DNA of 28,540 bases, from NCBI GenBank assembly GCA_023419535.1, contig JAEZXX010000011.1:1-28540 (forward strand), given 5' to 3'. This DNA is from Pseudomonadota bacterium (GTDB taxonomy: Bacteria; Pseudomonadota; Alphaproteobacteria; Rhizobiales; Rhizobiaceae). The position numbers were made by a program, and so were the translations under genes. Position 1 is the stretch's first letter. The number at the start of each line of letters is the position of its first letter. A model generated the notes under the pieces. That model did not search any database and was not told the DNA's origin. It worked only from the letters and a program-made list of their open reading frames with translations. This document shows positions 16,583 to 25,309 of this stretch, piece by piece.

Positions 16583-17292
16583 GCGACAGGGACGGCTCCC
16601 GACCTCCCGGCATGGCGGAGGCCCCCCACTACGAGGGGCATCGCGACCGGCTGCGCGAACGCTTCCTGGCGACCGGCGGCGAGGGCCTGGCCGATTACGA
16701 GCTGCTGGAGCTCGTTCTCTTCCGCTCCGTTCCCCGGCGCGACGTCAAGCCGCTGGCCAAGGCCCTTCTTGCCCGCTTCGGCTCGCTCGGACAGGTTCTG
16801 AACGCGCCGCCGCACCTTCTTGCGGAGGTGGACGGGATCGGGCGCGCCAGCCAGCTCGATTTCCGCATCCTCACCGCCCTGCAGCGGCGGGTAATGAAGG
16901 AGGACATCCGCGGCCGCGACCTCCTGTCGTCCTGGCCGGCGCTCCTCGACTACTGCCGCGCCGCGATGGCGCACGAGACGCGCGAGCAGTTCCGCATCCT
17001 CTTCCTCGACAAGCGCAACGCGCTGATCGCCGACGAGGTGCAGCAGACCGGGACGGTCGACCACACGCCGGTCTATCCGCGGGAGGTGGTGCGCCGGGCG
17101 CTCGAACTCTCGGCGACCGCGATCATCCTCGTTCACAATCACCCCTCGGGGGACGTCACCCCCTCGCGCGCCGACATCGAGATGACGCGGACGATCGTCG
17201 AGACGGCCAAGCCGCTCGGGATCGTCGTCCACGACCATCTGATCATCGGGCGGTCGGGACACACGAGCCTGAAGGCCCAGCGGCTACTGTAG
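16579..17292 (+). CDS. radC: RadC family JAB-domain protein
   Basis: This 237-residue protein belongs to the RadC/YeeS group. An N-terminal helix-hairpin-helix-like region (about 20-105, including LAEVDGIGRASQLDF) is followed by a JAB/MPN+ metalloprotease-like domain with HNHPSGDVTPSRAD, in which His186, His188 and Asp199 form the HxH-x10-D metal site. The historical DNA-repair name came from an E. coli mutant later reassigned, so the cellular role is unknown. Its ATG overlaps the map stop (ATGA). The last 9 nt overlap the convergent usg gene. Confidence 0.93.
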   Translation: MSDRDGSRPPGMAEAPHYEGHRDRLRERFLATGGEGLADYELLELVLFRSVPRRDVKPLAKALLARFGSLGQVLNAPPHLLAEVDGIGRASQLDFRILTALQRRVMKEDIRGRDLLSSWPALLDYCRAAMAHETREQFRILFLDKRNALIADEVQQTGTVDHTPVYPREVVRRALELSATAIILVHNHPSGDVTPSRADIEMTRTIVETAKPLGIVVHDHLIIGRSGHTSLKAQRLL

Positions 17293-17565
17293 GAAGCCGG
17301 CGTCCTTGACCGACCGGATCTCCTGCGGGGCGATCAGCCCGCGATGCATGACCCGCACCGAATGGATGATCGCCTCGACCTCCCGCTCCCAGTGATCGAG
17401 GAAGCGTTTCAGCCTGGGATAGTCGGGCGCGACGTCCTCGAACTGCCAGAGGAAGGTCTGGAGAAAGGCGGGATGGTCCGGCATCCGGTAGAGAACCTCG
17501 GCGCTGGTCGCGCCGTATCCGGCCATCATCCGGGTGAACTGCGGGTCGGCGATGCGTCTTTGCAT
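17284..17565 (-). CDS. usg: Usg family protein
   Basis: The 93-residue protein contains the Usg pattern: GYGATSAEVLYRMPDHPAFLQ, then WQFEDVAPDYPRLKRFLDHWERE and IHSVRVMHRGLI. Usg was named from its position upstream of trp genes in Caulobacter; its activity is unknown to me. A GAGGGA ribosome-binding sequence precedes the ATG at 17565. No trp gene is adjacent here. It lies 118 nt after the photolyase gene on the same strand, a gap in which I see no gene, and it overlaps the radC tail by 9 nt. Confidence 0.88.
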   Translation of the reverse strand: MQRRIADPQFTRMMAGYGATSAEVLYRMPDHPAFLQTFLWQFEDVAPDYPRLKRFLDHWEREVEAIIHSVRVMHRGLIAPQEIRSVKDAGFLQ

Positions 17566-17683
17566 GGGCGGCTTCCCTCGCTCTCGGGCGACGGCAAGCG
17601 ATCGCCTCGACGCTCAGCCTGCGCCCCGAAGATGAAGCGAAGCTTGACGGCTGAGACGAGAATGCACCGAACGCAACCCTGCC

Positions 17684-19222
<1,539 letters not shown>

Positions 19223-19282
19223 TTCGGGAGATGTCCTCGCGTCCGTTCAAGGCTCGCGAGGATGGCGCGCCGGCGCGGCCTT

Positions 19283-19909
19283 TCAACTGCGTCGCGGCAA
19301 CGCATCCGGCGCAAGGATGCCGCCGGCGGCCTGCAGCAGGTCCGGCGTATCGACGTCGGTGAGAGCGGCCGGGCCGATCTCGACCTCGCGCACGAGAGCC
19401 CCGTTCGCCGCGATCAGGTCGCGCGCACCCCGGTCGCCGCGGATCGACGCGATGGCCGAGGCGAAGCGAGACGACAGGACGACGGGATTGCCGCGCTCCC
19501 CGCCCCCCGTCGCGACCACGATCGAGCCCGGCCCCTCGGCCGCGAAGGCTCCGATGAGCGCGTCGAGATGGGCGGGTTCGAGCGCGGGCTGGTCGGCCAG
19601 CATGACGAGGACGCCATCGGCATACGGCGACATGGCCTCGAAGCCGAGGCGCAGAGAGGTGGACATGCCCTCGGCGAAGGACGGGTTTTCGAGCGTTTCC
19701 ACGCCGAGACCGTCGAGCGCGCCGCGGATGTGGTCGCCGTCATGGCCCAGGACGACGAGGACCCGGTAGGCCCGGCTGTCCTTCGCGGTTGCCACCGAGC
19801 GCCGGACCAGCGGCACCCCGTCGAAGGTCGCGAGCAGCTTGTTCGGCCCGCCCATCCGGGTCGCGCGACCGGCCGCGAGGACGAGGACCGCGACGCGAGG
19901 AGGTGTCAC
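19283..19909 (-). CDS. MocA-like molybdopterin nucleotidyltransferase
   Basis: The 208-residue protein has the nucleotidyltransferase signature LVLAAGRATRMGGPNKLL at residues about 9-27, the metal-site motif MLADQPAL at about 107-114, and the fold of the MocA/MobA family. MocA adds CMP to molybdopterin to give the dinucleotide cofactor used by xanthine dehydrogenase/CO dehydrogenase-type enzymes; MobA would use GTP. The operon partners favour MocA-like activity, but base specificity is inferred. The start is GTG at 19909, overlapping the TGA of the upstream XdhC-domain gene (GTGA). The open frame upstream lies wholly inside that gene and was discarded. Confidence 0.87.
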   Translation of the reverse strand: MTPPRVAVLVLAAGRATRMGGPNKLLATFDGVPLVRRSVATAKDSRAYRVLVVLGHDGDHIRGALDGLGVETLENPSFAEGMSTSLRLGFEAMSPYADGVLVMLADQPALEPAHLDALIGAFAAEGPGSIVVATGGGERGNPVVLSSRFASAIASIRGDRGARDLIAANGALVREVEIGPAALTDVDTPDLLQAAGGILAPDALPRRS

Positions 19910-20604
19910 CGGCCGCCCAGATCGCGCTGGCGGAAGGCGGCGATGACGGCGCCGAGCACCGAGACGGCGATCTCGCCGGGCGTCGCGGCGCCGATGTCGA
20001 GCCCGATCGGGGCATCGATCCGGTCCAGGGATTCCTGCCCGACGCCAGCCGCCAGAAGCCGCTCGACGCGCTTGGCATGCGTCTTCCGGCTGCCCAGCGC
20101 CCCGACATAGAAGGAACCTGCCCGAAGCGCGGCCTCGATCGGAAAGTCGTCGATCTTGGGATCGTGCGTCACGGCGACCAGCGCGCAATAGGGATCGAGC
20201 GGGCGCCGCTGCAGAACCCGCTCGGGCCATTCGGCGTCGAGAGGAACGCCGGCGAATCGCTCGGGACTGGCGAAGGCGGTGCGCGGATCGATGATCTCCA
20301 CCTCGTAGCCCGCGATCCGTGCCATCGGCGCAATCGCCTGGCTGACATGCACGGCGCCGATCACGACGAGACGCGGCGCCGGCAGGTGGACATTCAGGAA
20401 GAAAGGTCCGTCCGCCGTCTCGATCGTCTGCGCCTTGCCCGAGCGCAGCACCCGCTCGATCTCCTGGCGCCGAGGGTCGGTCGACAGCGTCGCCTGCGTC
20501 ACGAGGCGCGGCTCGGCATCGGCTTCTCCGAGGCGCGTCTCCACCACGGCGGCGCGGCGCGCGCGCCGCTCCTCGTTCAGGGCGGCGAGAAGCGCGACCT
20601 TCAT
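19906..20604 (-). CDS. XdhC/CoxF family protein, C-terminal Rossmann half
   Basis: The 232-residue protein corresponds to the C-terminal domain of XdhC, the Mo-cofactor sulfuration and insertion chaperone. Landmarks are the Rossmann segment LVVIGAVHVSQAIAPMA with IIDPRTAF, then VTHDPKIDDFPIEAAL, FYVGALGSRKTHAKR and PIGLDIGAATPGEIA. The cysteine-bearing N-terminal half of XdhC is absent and is supplied by the preceding gene, with which it shares an ATGA overlap. Residues 1-75 contain a modest extra region of unknown role. It is coupled downstream to the MocA-like gene by a GTGA overlap. Confidence 0.9.
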   Translation of the reverse strand: MKVALLAALNEERRARRAAVVETRLGEADAEPRLVTQATLSTDPRRQEIERVLRSGKAQTIETADGPFFLNVHLPAPRLVVIGAVHVSQAIAPMARIAGYEVEIIDPRTAFASPERFAGVPLDAEWPERVLQRRPLDPYCALVAVTHDPKIDDFPIEAALRAGSFYVGALGSRKTHAKRVERLLAAGVGQESLDRIDAPIGLDIGAATPGEIAVSVLGAVIAAFRQRDLGGR

Positions 20605-20936
20605 GCCTCGATCCTGTCGACGCGCACCTTGATGCGCCCGCCGCAGGACAGGCCGACCCGCCAGGCGGTCTCGTCCGCGACGCCGAATTCCAGGACGCGC
20701 GACCGGCCGCTCTCGATCACCTCGGCCGCCTCGGCGACCACGGCGCCTTCGACACAGCCGCCGGAGACCGAGCCCTCGAAATGGCCGTCGGCATCGATCA
20801 CCAGATGGCTGCCCGCCGGCCGCGGCGCCGAACCCCAGGTCTCGACGACGGTCGCGAGCGCCAGCCTGCGCCCTTCGCGCGCCCAGGCTTCCGCGATGTC
20901 GAGGACGTCGCGCGGATCGGATCGGTTCGTCGTCAT
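20601..20936 (-). CDS. XdhC/CoxI family protein, N-terminal half only
   Basis: This 111-residue protein is the XdhC/CoxI N-terminal domain as a free-standing polypeptide. It has TVVETWGSAPRPAGSHLVI, then GSVSGGCVEGAVV with Cys61, and VGLSCGGRIKV with Cys98. In XdhC-type proteins cysteines of this region are implicated in binding the cofactor and its sulfur. The Rossmann half follows as a separate gene overlapping by ATGA, and the upstream VWA gene also overlaps by ATGA. The short length is not a truncation: both halves are intact, coupled and free of frameshift traces. Confidence 0.9.
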   Translation of the reverse strand: MTTNRSDPRDVLDIAEAWAREGRRLALATVVETWGSAPRPAGSHLVIDADGHFEGSVSGGCVEGAVVAEAAEVIESGRSRVLEFGVADETAWRVGLSCGGRIKVRVDRIEA

Positions 20937-22162
20937 GCGATCTTCCTTTCGTCAGGATCGAGCCAGCGCCGCGGATCGGCCGCCGTCGGACGGTGCTGCG
21001 ACAGCGTTCCGCAAAGGTCCGCGATGGCGTCGAGCGAATGGACGGGCCGGAACTCATCGACATGGGCGAGCAGCGTCCGCACGCCGCGCGGCTTGGCGGC
21101 GAACTTCTCGTAGGCCAGCAGTGGACAGAGCCAGATCAGCCGGCGGCACGAGCGCCGCAGACGGTCCGCCTCGCGCGCCAGCTCCTCGACCTCGCCGCGC
21201 TCCAGCCCGTCGGTGACGAGGAGGACGATGGCGCCCTGCCCCAGCACCCGGCGCGACCAGTCGCGGTTGAAGCGCGTCAGGTTGGTGCCGATGCGCGTGC
21301 CGCCGGACCAGTCGGCGGCGGATGCGGCGCAGGCCGCCATCGCCTCGTCGGCGTCGCGGTGGCGCATGGCGCGGGTGACGTTCGACAGGCGCGTCCCGAA
21401 CAGGAAGGTCGAGACGCGGCGGCGGCGCTCGGTCAGGGCGTGCGCGAAGCGCAGCACCATGTCGCTGTAGCGGCTCATCGAGCCGGAGATGTCGGCGAGG
21501 ATCACGACCGGCGGGGCGCGGCGACGCGGCGCGCGGAAGGCGGGCAGGATCATCCCGCCGCCTGAGCGGAGGCTCGCGCGCAGCATGGCGCGCGGATCGG
21601 GGCGGCCGCGGTGAGAGGCGCGGAACCGTCGGGTCGCGATGCTGTCGTCCGGCATCGAGAGGGCCGCGACGGCGCGCCGAGCCTCGTCGAGTTCGCGGGC
21701 GCTCATCTGCGCGAAGTCCTTGGCGCGCAGCACCTCGTCGGCCGAAGACGTCATGCGCGCGTCGACGTCGAGCGTCACGCGCTCGGGCGTCTTCGCGGCA
21801 CGGGGAGCCGCTTCCCGAAGCGCGTCCTGCGCGCGTCGCTCGCCGGCGCGGGGCGCCTGCGTCCTGGTGCGCGGCGGGGCGGTCGGCGACAGGATGGAGA
21901 TCAGCCGTTCGTTCAGGCGGCGCGAACGCCAGAAGGCGCGGAACACCTCCTCGAAGACCGGGGCGTCCTCATGACGCGTCACGAGCGTCGCGTGCAGCGC
22001 CCAGTAGACGTCCTCGCGCCGGTCGAGGCCGACCATGCGCACCGCGTCCACGGCGTCGAGCGAGCCGGCGGGGCCCAGCCGCAATCCCGCCTCGCGCAGA
22101 GCCCGCACGAAGCGCACGACGTTCTCGGCCAGCCGTCCGTCGTCGTCCGGACCTGCGCTCAT
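20933..22162 (-). CDS. VWA-domain protein, CoxE-like
   Basis: The 409-residue protein has a variable N-terminal region (about 1-215) followed by a von Willebrand A domain whose metal-ion-dependent adhesion site starts at DISGSMS (Asp224, Ser226, Ser228), with TRIGTN and VTDGLERG further on. This is the CoxE pattern: a cytosolic partner of a MoxR-type ATPase. In CO dehydrogenase systems the CoxD-CoxE pair helps build the sulfur/copper-containing active site. Its ATG overlaps the ATPase stop (ATGA) and its stop overlaps the XdhC N-half start (ATGA). An upstream extension of the frame lies inside the ATPase gene and was discarded. Confidence 0.9.
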   Translation of the reverse strand: MSAGPDDDGRLAENVVRFVRALREAGLRLGPAGSLDAVDAVRMVGLDRREDVYWALHATLVTRHEDAPVFEEVFRAFWRSRRLNERLISILSPTAPPRTRTQAPRAGERRAQDALREAAPRAAKTPERVTLDVDARMTSSADEVLRAKDFAQMSARELDEARRAVAALSMPDDSIATRRFRASHRGRPDPRAMLRASLRSGGGMILPAFRAPRRRAPPVVILADISGSMSRYSDMVLRFAHALTERRRRVSTFLFGTRLSNVTRAMRHRDADEAMAACAASAADWSGGTRIGTNLTRFNRDWSRRVLGQGAIVLLVTDGLERGEVEELAREADRLRRSCRRLIWLCPLLAYEKFAAKPRGVRTLLAHVDEFRPVHSLDAIADLCGTLSQHRPTAADPRRWLDPDERKIA

Positions 22163-23064
22163 CCGGCGGCCTCCAACTCGCGCTTCACCTCGGCGAGGAT
22201 CGCGCGACCCTCGCCCTTCTCGATGCGCGCGATGTCGTCCTGATACTTCAGGATCACGCCCAGCGTGTCGGACACGAGATCGGGGTCCAGCGTGACGGCG
22301 TCCAACTCGGTCAAGGCGGTGGCCCAATCGATCGTCTCCGCGACGCCCGGCGCCTTGAAGAGATCGGCCGCGCGCAGGCGCTGGACGAAGGCGACGAGCT
22401 CGGCCGAGAGCGCCGCGCTCGCGTGCGGCGCCTTGGCCCTCAGGATCGCCAGCTCGCGCGCCGCACTCGGGTAGCCGACGAAATGATAGAGGCAGCGCCG
22501 CTTCAGAGCATCGTGAATCTCGCGCGTCCGGTTCGTGGTGACGATCACGATGGGCGGCTCGCCCGCACGCACCGTCCCGAGTTCGGGGATCGTGACCTGG
22601 AAATCGGAGAGAACTTCCAGGAGGAAGGCCTCGAAGGCCTCGTCGGCCCGGTCGAGCTCGTCGATGAGGAGGACGGGCGCACGGCCGGGCTCGCCTTCGA
22701 GTGCGCGCAGGATCGGGCGGCGAAGCAGGAAGCGGTCCGAGAAGATGTCGGCCCGAAGCGTCTCGCGCGACGCGGCGCCGGCCTCGCCGAGCCGGATCTC
22801 GATCATCTGCGCGGCGTAGTTCCATTCGTAGAGGGCCGAGGCGGCGTCCAGCCCCTCGTAGCACTGGAGGCGGATGAGCGGACGATCGAGCGCGCCGGCG
22901 AGCACCTTCGCGATCTCCGTCTTGCCGACGCCGGCCTCGCCTTCGAGGAAGAGCGGGCGCCCCATCTTCAGCGAGAGGAACAGGACGGTGGCGAGAGCGC
23001 GGTCGGCGACGTAGCCGTTCGCCTCCAGAAGCGCATGCGTCTCGTCGATCCCGGACGGCATCAT
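22159..23064 (-). CDS. MoxR-family AAA+ ATPase, CoxD-like
   Basis: The 301-residue ATPase has Walker A GEAGVGKT (42-49), Walker B LLIDELD (132-138), sensor-1-type segment IVIVTTNRTREIHDAL and arginine-rich KRRCLYH. MoxR ATPases remodel or load cofactors into partner enzymes together with VWA proteins; next to CoxE- and XdhC-like genes this one is CoxD-like. The start MMPSGIDETH (ATG at 23064) was chosen because GGGAGG lies 9 nt upstream. The ATG at 23073 abuts that same GGGAGG and would have no spacing. It begins the fully overlapping five-gene block and follows the flavin reductase gene by 64 nt. Confidence 0.92.
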   Translation of the reverse strand: MMPSGIDETHALLEANGYVADRALATVLFLSLKMGRPLFLEGEAGVGKTEIAKVLAGALDRPLIRLQCYEGLDAASALYEWNYAAQMIEIRLGEAGAASRETLRADIFSDRFLLRRPILRALEGEPGRAPVLLIDELDRADEAFEAFLLEVLSDFQVTIPELGTVRAGEPPIVIVTTNRTREIHDALKRRCLYHFVGYPSAARELAILRAKAPHASAALSAELVAFVQRLRAADLFKAPGVAETIDWATALTELDAVTLDPDLVSDTLGVILKYQDDIARIEKGEGRAILAEVKRELEAAG

Positions 23065-23128
23065 CGGCGGCATCCTCCCAACACCGCGCAAAGATAGTGC
23101 GCCATGCCGCAGGAACGAAGCGGTCCGG

Positions 23129-23623
23129 TCACAGCGCGAGGTACTGGCGGTCCCGGTAGAGGAGCGAGGCGGCTTCGGGTCCTGCGCGAAGAGCCGCGAC
23201 CTCGGCCACGATCACGTGGTGGGTGGCCACGATGCGGCGGTCCACGATGCGGCAGTCGAAGCTCGCCAGCGCGGTCTGGAGGATCGGCGCGCCGGTTTCG
23301 AGCGTCGTCCAGAGGCCCCGCGCGAAGCGCTCGTCGGGCTCCAGCTTGCCTTCGCCAGCAAAGGCGCGCGCCAGCCCCTCGCCGGACGCCCCGAGCGTGT
23401 TGACCGCCAGGACGCCGTTCGCCGCGAAGCGCTCGTTGGCGAGGCTCGACACGTTCAGGCAGATGAGGAGCGTCGCCGGCTCGTCGGAGACCGAACAGAC
23501 GGAGGTCGCCGTCACGCCGCGCCGGCCGGCCGGCCCGTCCGTCGTCACGAGATGGACCGAGGCCGCGACGCGGCTCATCGCCTGACGGAAACCGGCACGG
23601 TCGATGGGGGAATGCTGGGACAA
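23129..23623 (-). CDS. Flavin reductase-like FMN-binding protein
   Basis: The 164-residue protein belongs to the HpaC/RutF-like flavin reductase family, which uses NAD(P)H to supply reduced flavin to a partner monooxygenase or other acceptor. Landmarks are FRQAMSRVAASVHLVTTDGPAG, GVTATSVCSVSDEPATLLICLN and FAANGVLAVNTL. The start is a TTG at 23623 with AGGA about 9 nt upstream; the first downstream Met would remove conserved residues. No monooxygenase gene is adjacent, so the partner is unknown. It is 64 nt ahead of the MoxR gene on the same strand and could be co-transcribed with it. Confidence 0.88.
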   Translation of the reverse strand: MSQHSPIDRAGFRQAMSRVAASVHLVTTDGPAGRRGVTATSVCSVSDEPATLLICLNVSSLANERFAANGVLAVNTLGASGEGLARAFAGEGKLEPDERFARGLWTTLETGAPILQTALASFDCRIVDRRIVATHHVIVAEVAALRAGPEAASLLYRDRQYLAL

Positions 23624-23676
23624 GACCGTTCCTGCTTCGCGTGGAAGGGGCGAATGCCGTTGCGACCGGCTCCGGA

Positions 23677-23701
23677 TCGGGGACGTCGATCGCGTCCCCG
23701 A
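23677..23701. promoter_or_regulatory. 9-bp dyad between flavin reductase and DUF3140 genes
   Basis: Arms TCGGGGACG and CGTCCCCGA form a perfect 9-bp inverted repeat separated by 7 nt, placing the arm centres 16 nt apart. It lies in the 263-nt gap between two divergent genes, 54 nt from the flavin reductase start. A terminator makes little sense between divergent starts, so an operator or leader hairpin for the flavin reductase transcript is more likely. No regulator gene is adjacent. The rest of 23624-23886 contains the candidate promoter at 23834-23859 and no supported gene. Confidence 0.4.
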
Positions 23702-23833
23702 CCTAATGGCCTGCTCGCGCGAGGGAAAGGGGCCGGGCGCTTCGAGAGGCGGCGCAAAGGGAAAACGACGGTCGCTCCCGTGCGAAAACCGAAAGATGAG
23801 GGCCCCGCTGCCGTGCTGCGTCGTTGTGTACAG

Positions 23834-23859
23834 GGAACGCGGGCCGGATCCGGGCTGTT
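23834..23859 (+). promoter_or_regulatory. Candidate EcfG-type general stress promoter of the DUF3140 gene
   Basis: GGAAC (23834-23838), then 17 nt, then TGTT (23856-23859) resembles the alphaproteobacterial EcfG/RpoE2 pattern GGAAC-N16/17-CGTT, with one -10 mismatch. It would start transcription near 23866, about 20 nt before the ATG, leaving room for the AGAGGAGA ribosome-binding sequence. Found by eye; no expression evidence. Confidence 0.42.
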
Positions 23860-23886
23860 CGCAGGAAGCGACAGAGGAGAGCCGGC

Positions 23887-24222
23887 ATGGCCGAGAAGGA
23901 CGAACACGACGCGATCTGGTCCGAGTTCCGCGAGAGCGTGAACATGACGCCGAAGGAGTTGAAGGATTGGCTCGAAACGGACGAGTCGAAGTCGGTCGGC
24001 CAGAAGGACGGCGGGTCGGAATCCGTCGGGCACGATTCGGGGCGTAGGATCATCGAGATCAAGGAGACCAAAAAGGCGGATCTCACGGACGCCCAGTGGG
24101 CGCATATGAAGAAGGTCAACGGCTACGTCGCCCGCCATTCCAAGCAGCGGCCGAAGGGCGACGTGAAGGACACCAAATGGCGCTACTCGCTGATGAACTG
24201 GGGTCACGACCCGCTGAAGTAG
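23887..24222 (+). CDS. DUF3140 family protein
   Basis: This small, charged, apparently soluble 111-residue protein starts at the ATG at 23887 behind AGAGGAGA. Recognisable DUF3140 segments are IWSEFRESVNMTPKELKDWL, ETDESKSVGQ, SVGHDSGRRIIEI, KADLTDAQWAHMKKVNGYV and the C-terminal KWRYSLMNWGHDPLK. The function is unknown to me; the highly charged, short character resembles stress-induced or nucleic-acid-associated proteins, which is only an impression. There are no membrane segments. The candidate EcfG promoter just upstream would fit general stress induction. It is transcribed alone or together with the binding-protein gene 52 nt downstream. Confidence 0.88.
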   Translation: MAEKDEHDAIWSEFRESVNMTPKELKDWLETDESKSVGQKDGGSESVGHDSGRRIIEIKETKKADLTDAQWAHMKKVNGYVARHSKQRPKGDVKDTKWRYSLMNWGHDPLK

Positions 24223-24274
24223 CGGACGCGGCCCCGTTCCGGGCGGGCCGCCCATGGTCTATGGTCGGCATGCC

Positions 24275-25309
24275 ATGCGTGCCGCCCTCACCCTTCTCGC
24301 CCTGATCGCGTCCGCCGCGCCGCTTGCGGCCGAGTCCGTGCGGCTCGGCGTCGCGGCGCCCCTGTCGGGCCCCTCCGCCGTCCTCGGCCTGCAGATCGCG
24401 TCCGGCGCCGGTGAGGCGGCGGGGGAACGGGCCGAGGTCATCGCCTTCGACACCGAATGCACGGCCGAAGGCGGCGCGGACGCGGCGCGGACCTTCGTCG
24501 AAAACGAGGTGTCGGCGGTGGTCGGTTTCCTCTGCCGCCAGGAGATCGAGGCGGCTCTGCCGATCCTGACCGACGCCGGGATTCCGGTTCTTGCCGTCGG
24601 CGTGCGGGCCAACCGCCTGACCGACGAGCGCGAGCGCACCGGCCATCTCGTCTGGCGGCTCGGGCCGCGGACCGACGGGGAGGCCGACGCGCTGGCCGAT
24701 TTCGTGCGGACGAACTGGCGGGACCAGCCCTTCGGCATCGTCGACGACGGCTCGGTGAACGCGCGGGACCTCTCCGACGAGATCCGCGCCCGGCTCGGCC
24801 CCGAATCGGTCGAGCCCTCTCTCGTCGACGACTTCCGGCCCGCGGAGGAGGTGCAGTTCGCCCTCGCACGCCGCATCCTGCAGAGCGGGGTGACCCGCCT
24901 TCTCGTCTTCGGCACCCGCTCCGACGTTGCGGTCCTCGCGCGCGACGCGGCCGAGCTCGGCTTGGAGCTGGACATCGTCGGGAGCGAACAGCTTCTCGAC
25001 GAGTCGGGCGAAGGGCCCGATCTTCCGTCCGGCGTGCGAGCCGTCGCGGTCGATCCGAACGCCGGGACGAGATCGGAGGACACGCCGCGCGAGGGATATT
25101 TCGGCCCGGCCTTCGCGGCGACGCAAGTCGCGCTCGACGCACTGGACGGCGTGGGCTCGGGGACCGATTTTCCGCAGGCGATCGAAGGCACGACCTTCGG
25201 CACGGTGCTCGGGCCTCTCGACTTCGACGAACGGGGCGAATCCACCCTGCCCGCTTTCGAGGTGCTCACCTATGACGGCGCGCGGTTCGTGCCCGGACCG
25301 CAGTCGTGA
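24275..25309 (+). CDS. Periplasmic ABC-type substrate-binding protein (Leu/Ile/Val-BP fold)
   Basis: The 344-residue protein has a signal peptide (MRAALTLLALIASAAPLAAE) and a periplasmic type I binding-protein fold: VRLGVAAPLSGPSAVLG, then VSAVVGFLCRQEIEAALPIL, a second lobe containing FGIVDDGSVNARDL, and a C-terminal FEVLTYDGARFVP. The ligand is unknown. It is short for the branched-chain amino-acid family, and no permease or ATPase gene accompanies it, so it may serve a remote transporter or a non-transport role. The start at 24275 gives the best signal peptide; an in-frame ATG at 24254 would add 7 residues. Its stop overlaps the start of the P1 peptidase gene (GTGA). Confidence 0.82.
   Translation: MRAALTLLALIASAAPLAAESVRLGVAAPLSGPSAVLGLQIASGAGEAAGERAEVIAFDTECTAEGGADAARTFVENEVSAVVGFLCRQEIEAALPILTDAGIPVLAVGVRANRLTDERERTGHLVWRLGPRTDGEADALADFVRTNWRDQPFGIVDDGSVNARDLSDEIRARLGPESVEPSLVDDFRPAEEVQFALARRILQSGVTRLLVFGTRSDVAVLARDAAELGLELDIVGSEQLLDESGEGPDLPSGVRAVAVDPNAGTRSEDTPREGYFGPAFAATQVALDALDGVGSGTDFPQAIEGTTFGTVLGPLDFDERGESTLPAFEVLTYDGARFVPGPQS

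Noticed and set aside
19283..20230. Long 315-codon frame for the MocA-like protein
   Set aside because: The first 107 codons lie inside the XdhC C-half gene and have no transferase similarity; the GTG at 19909 starts precisely at the family N-terminus.
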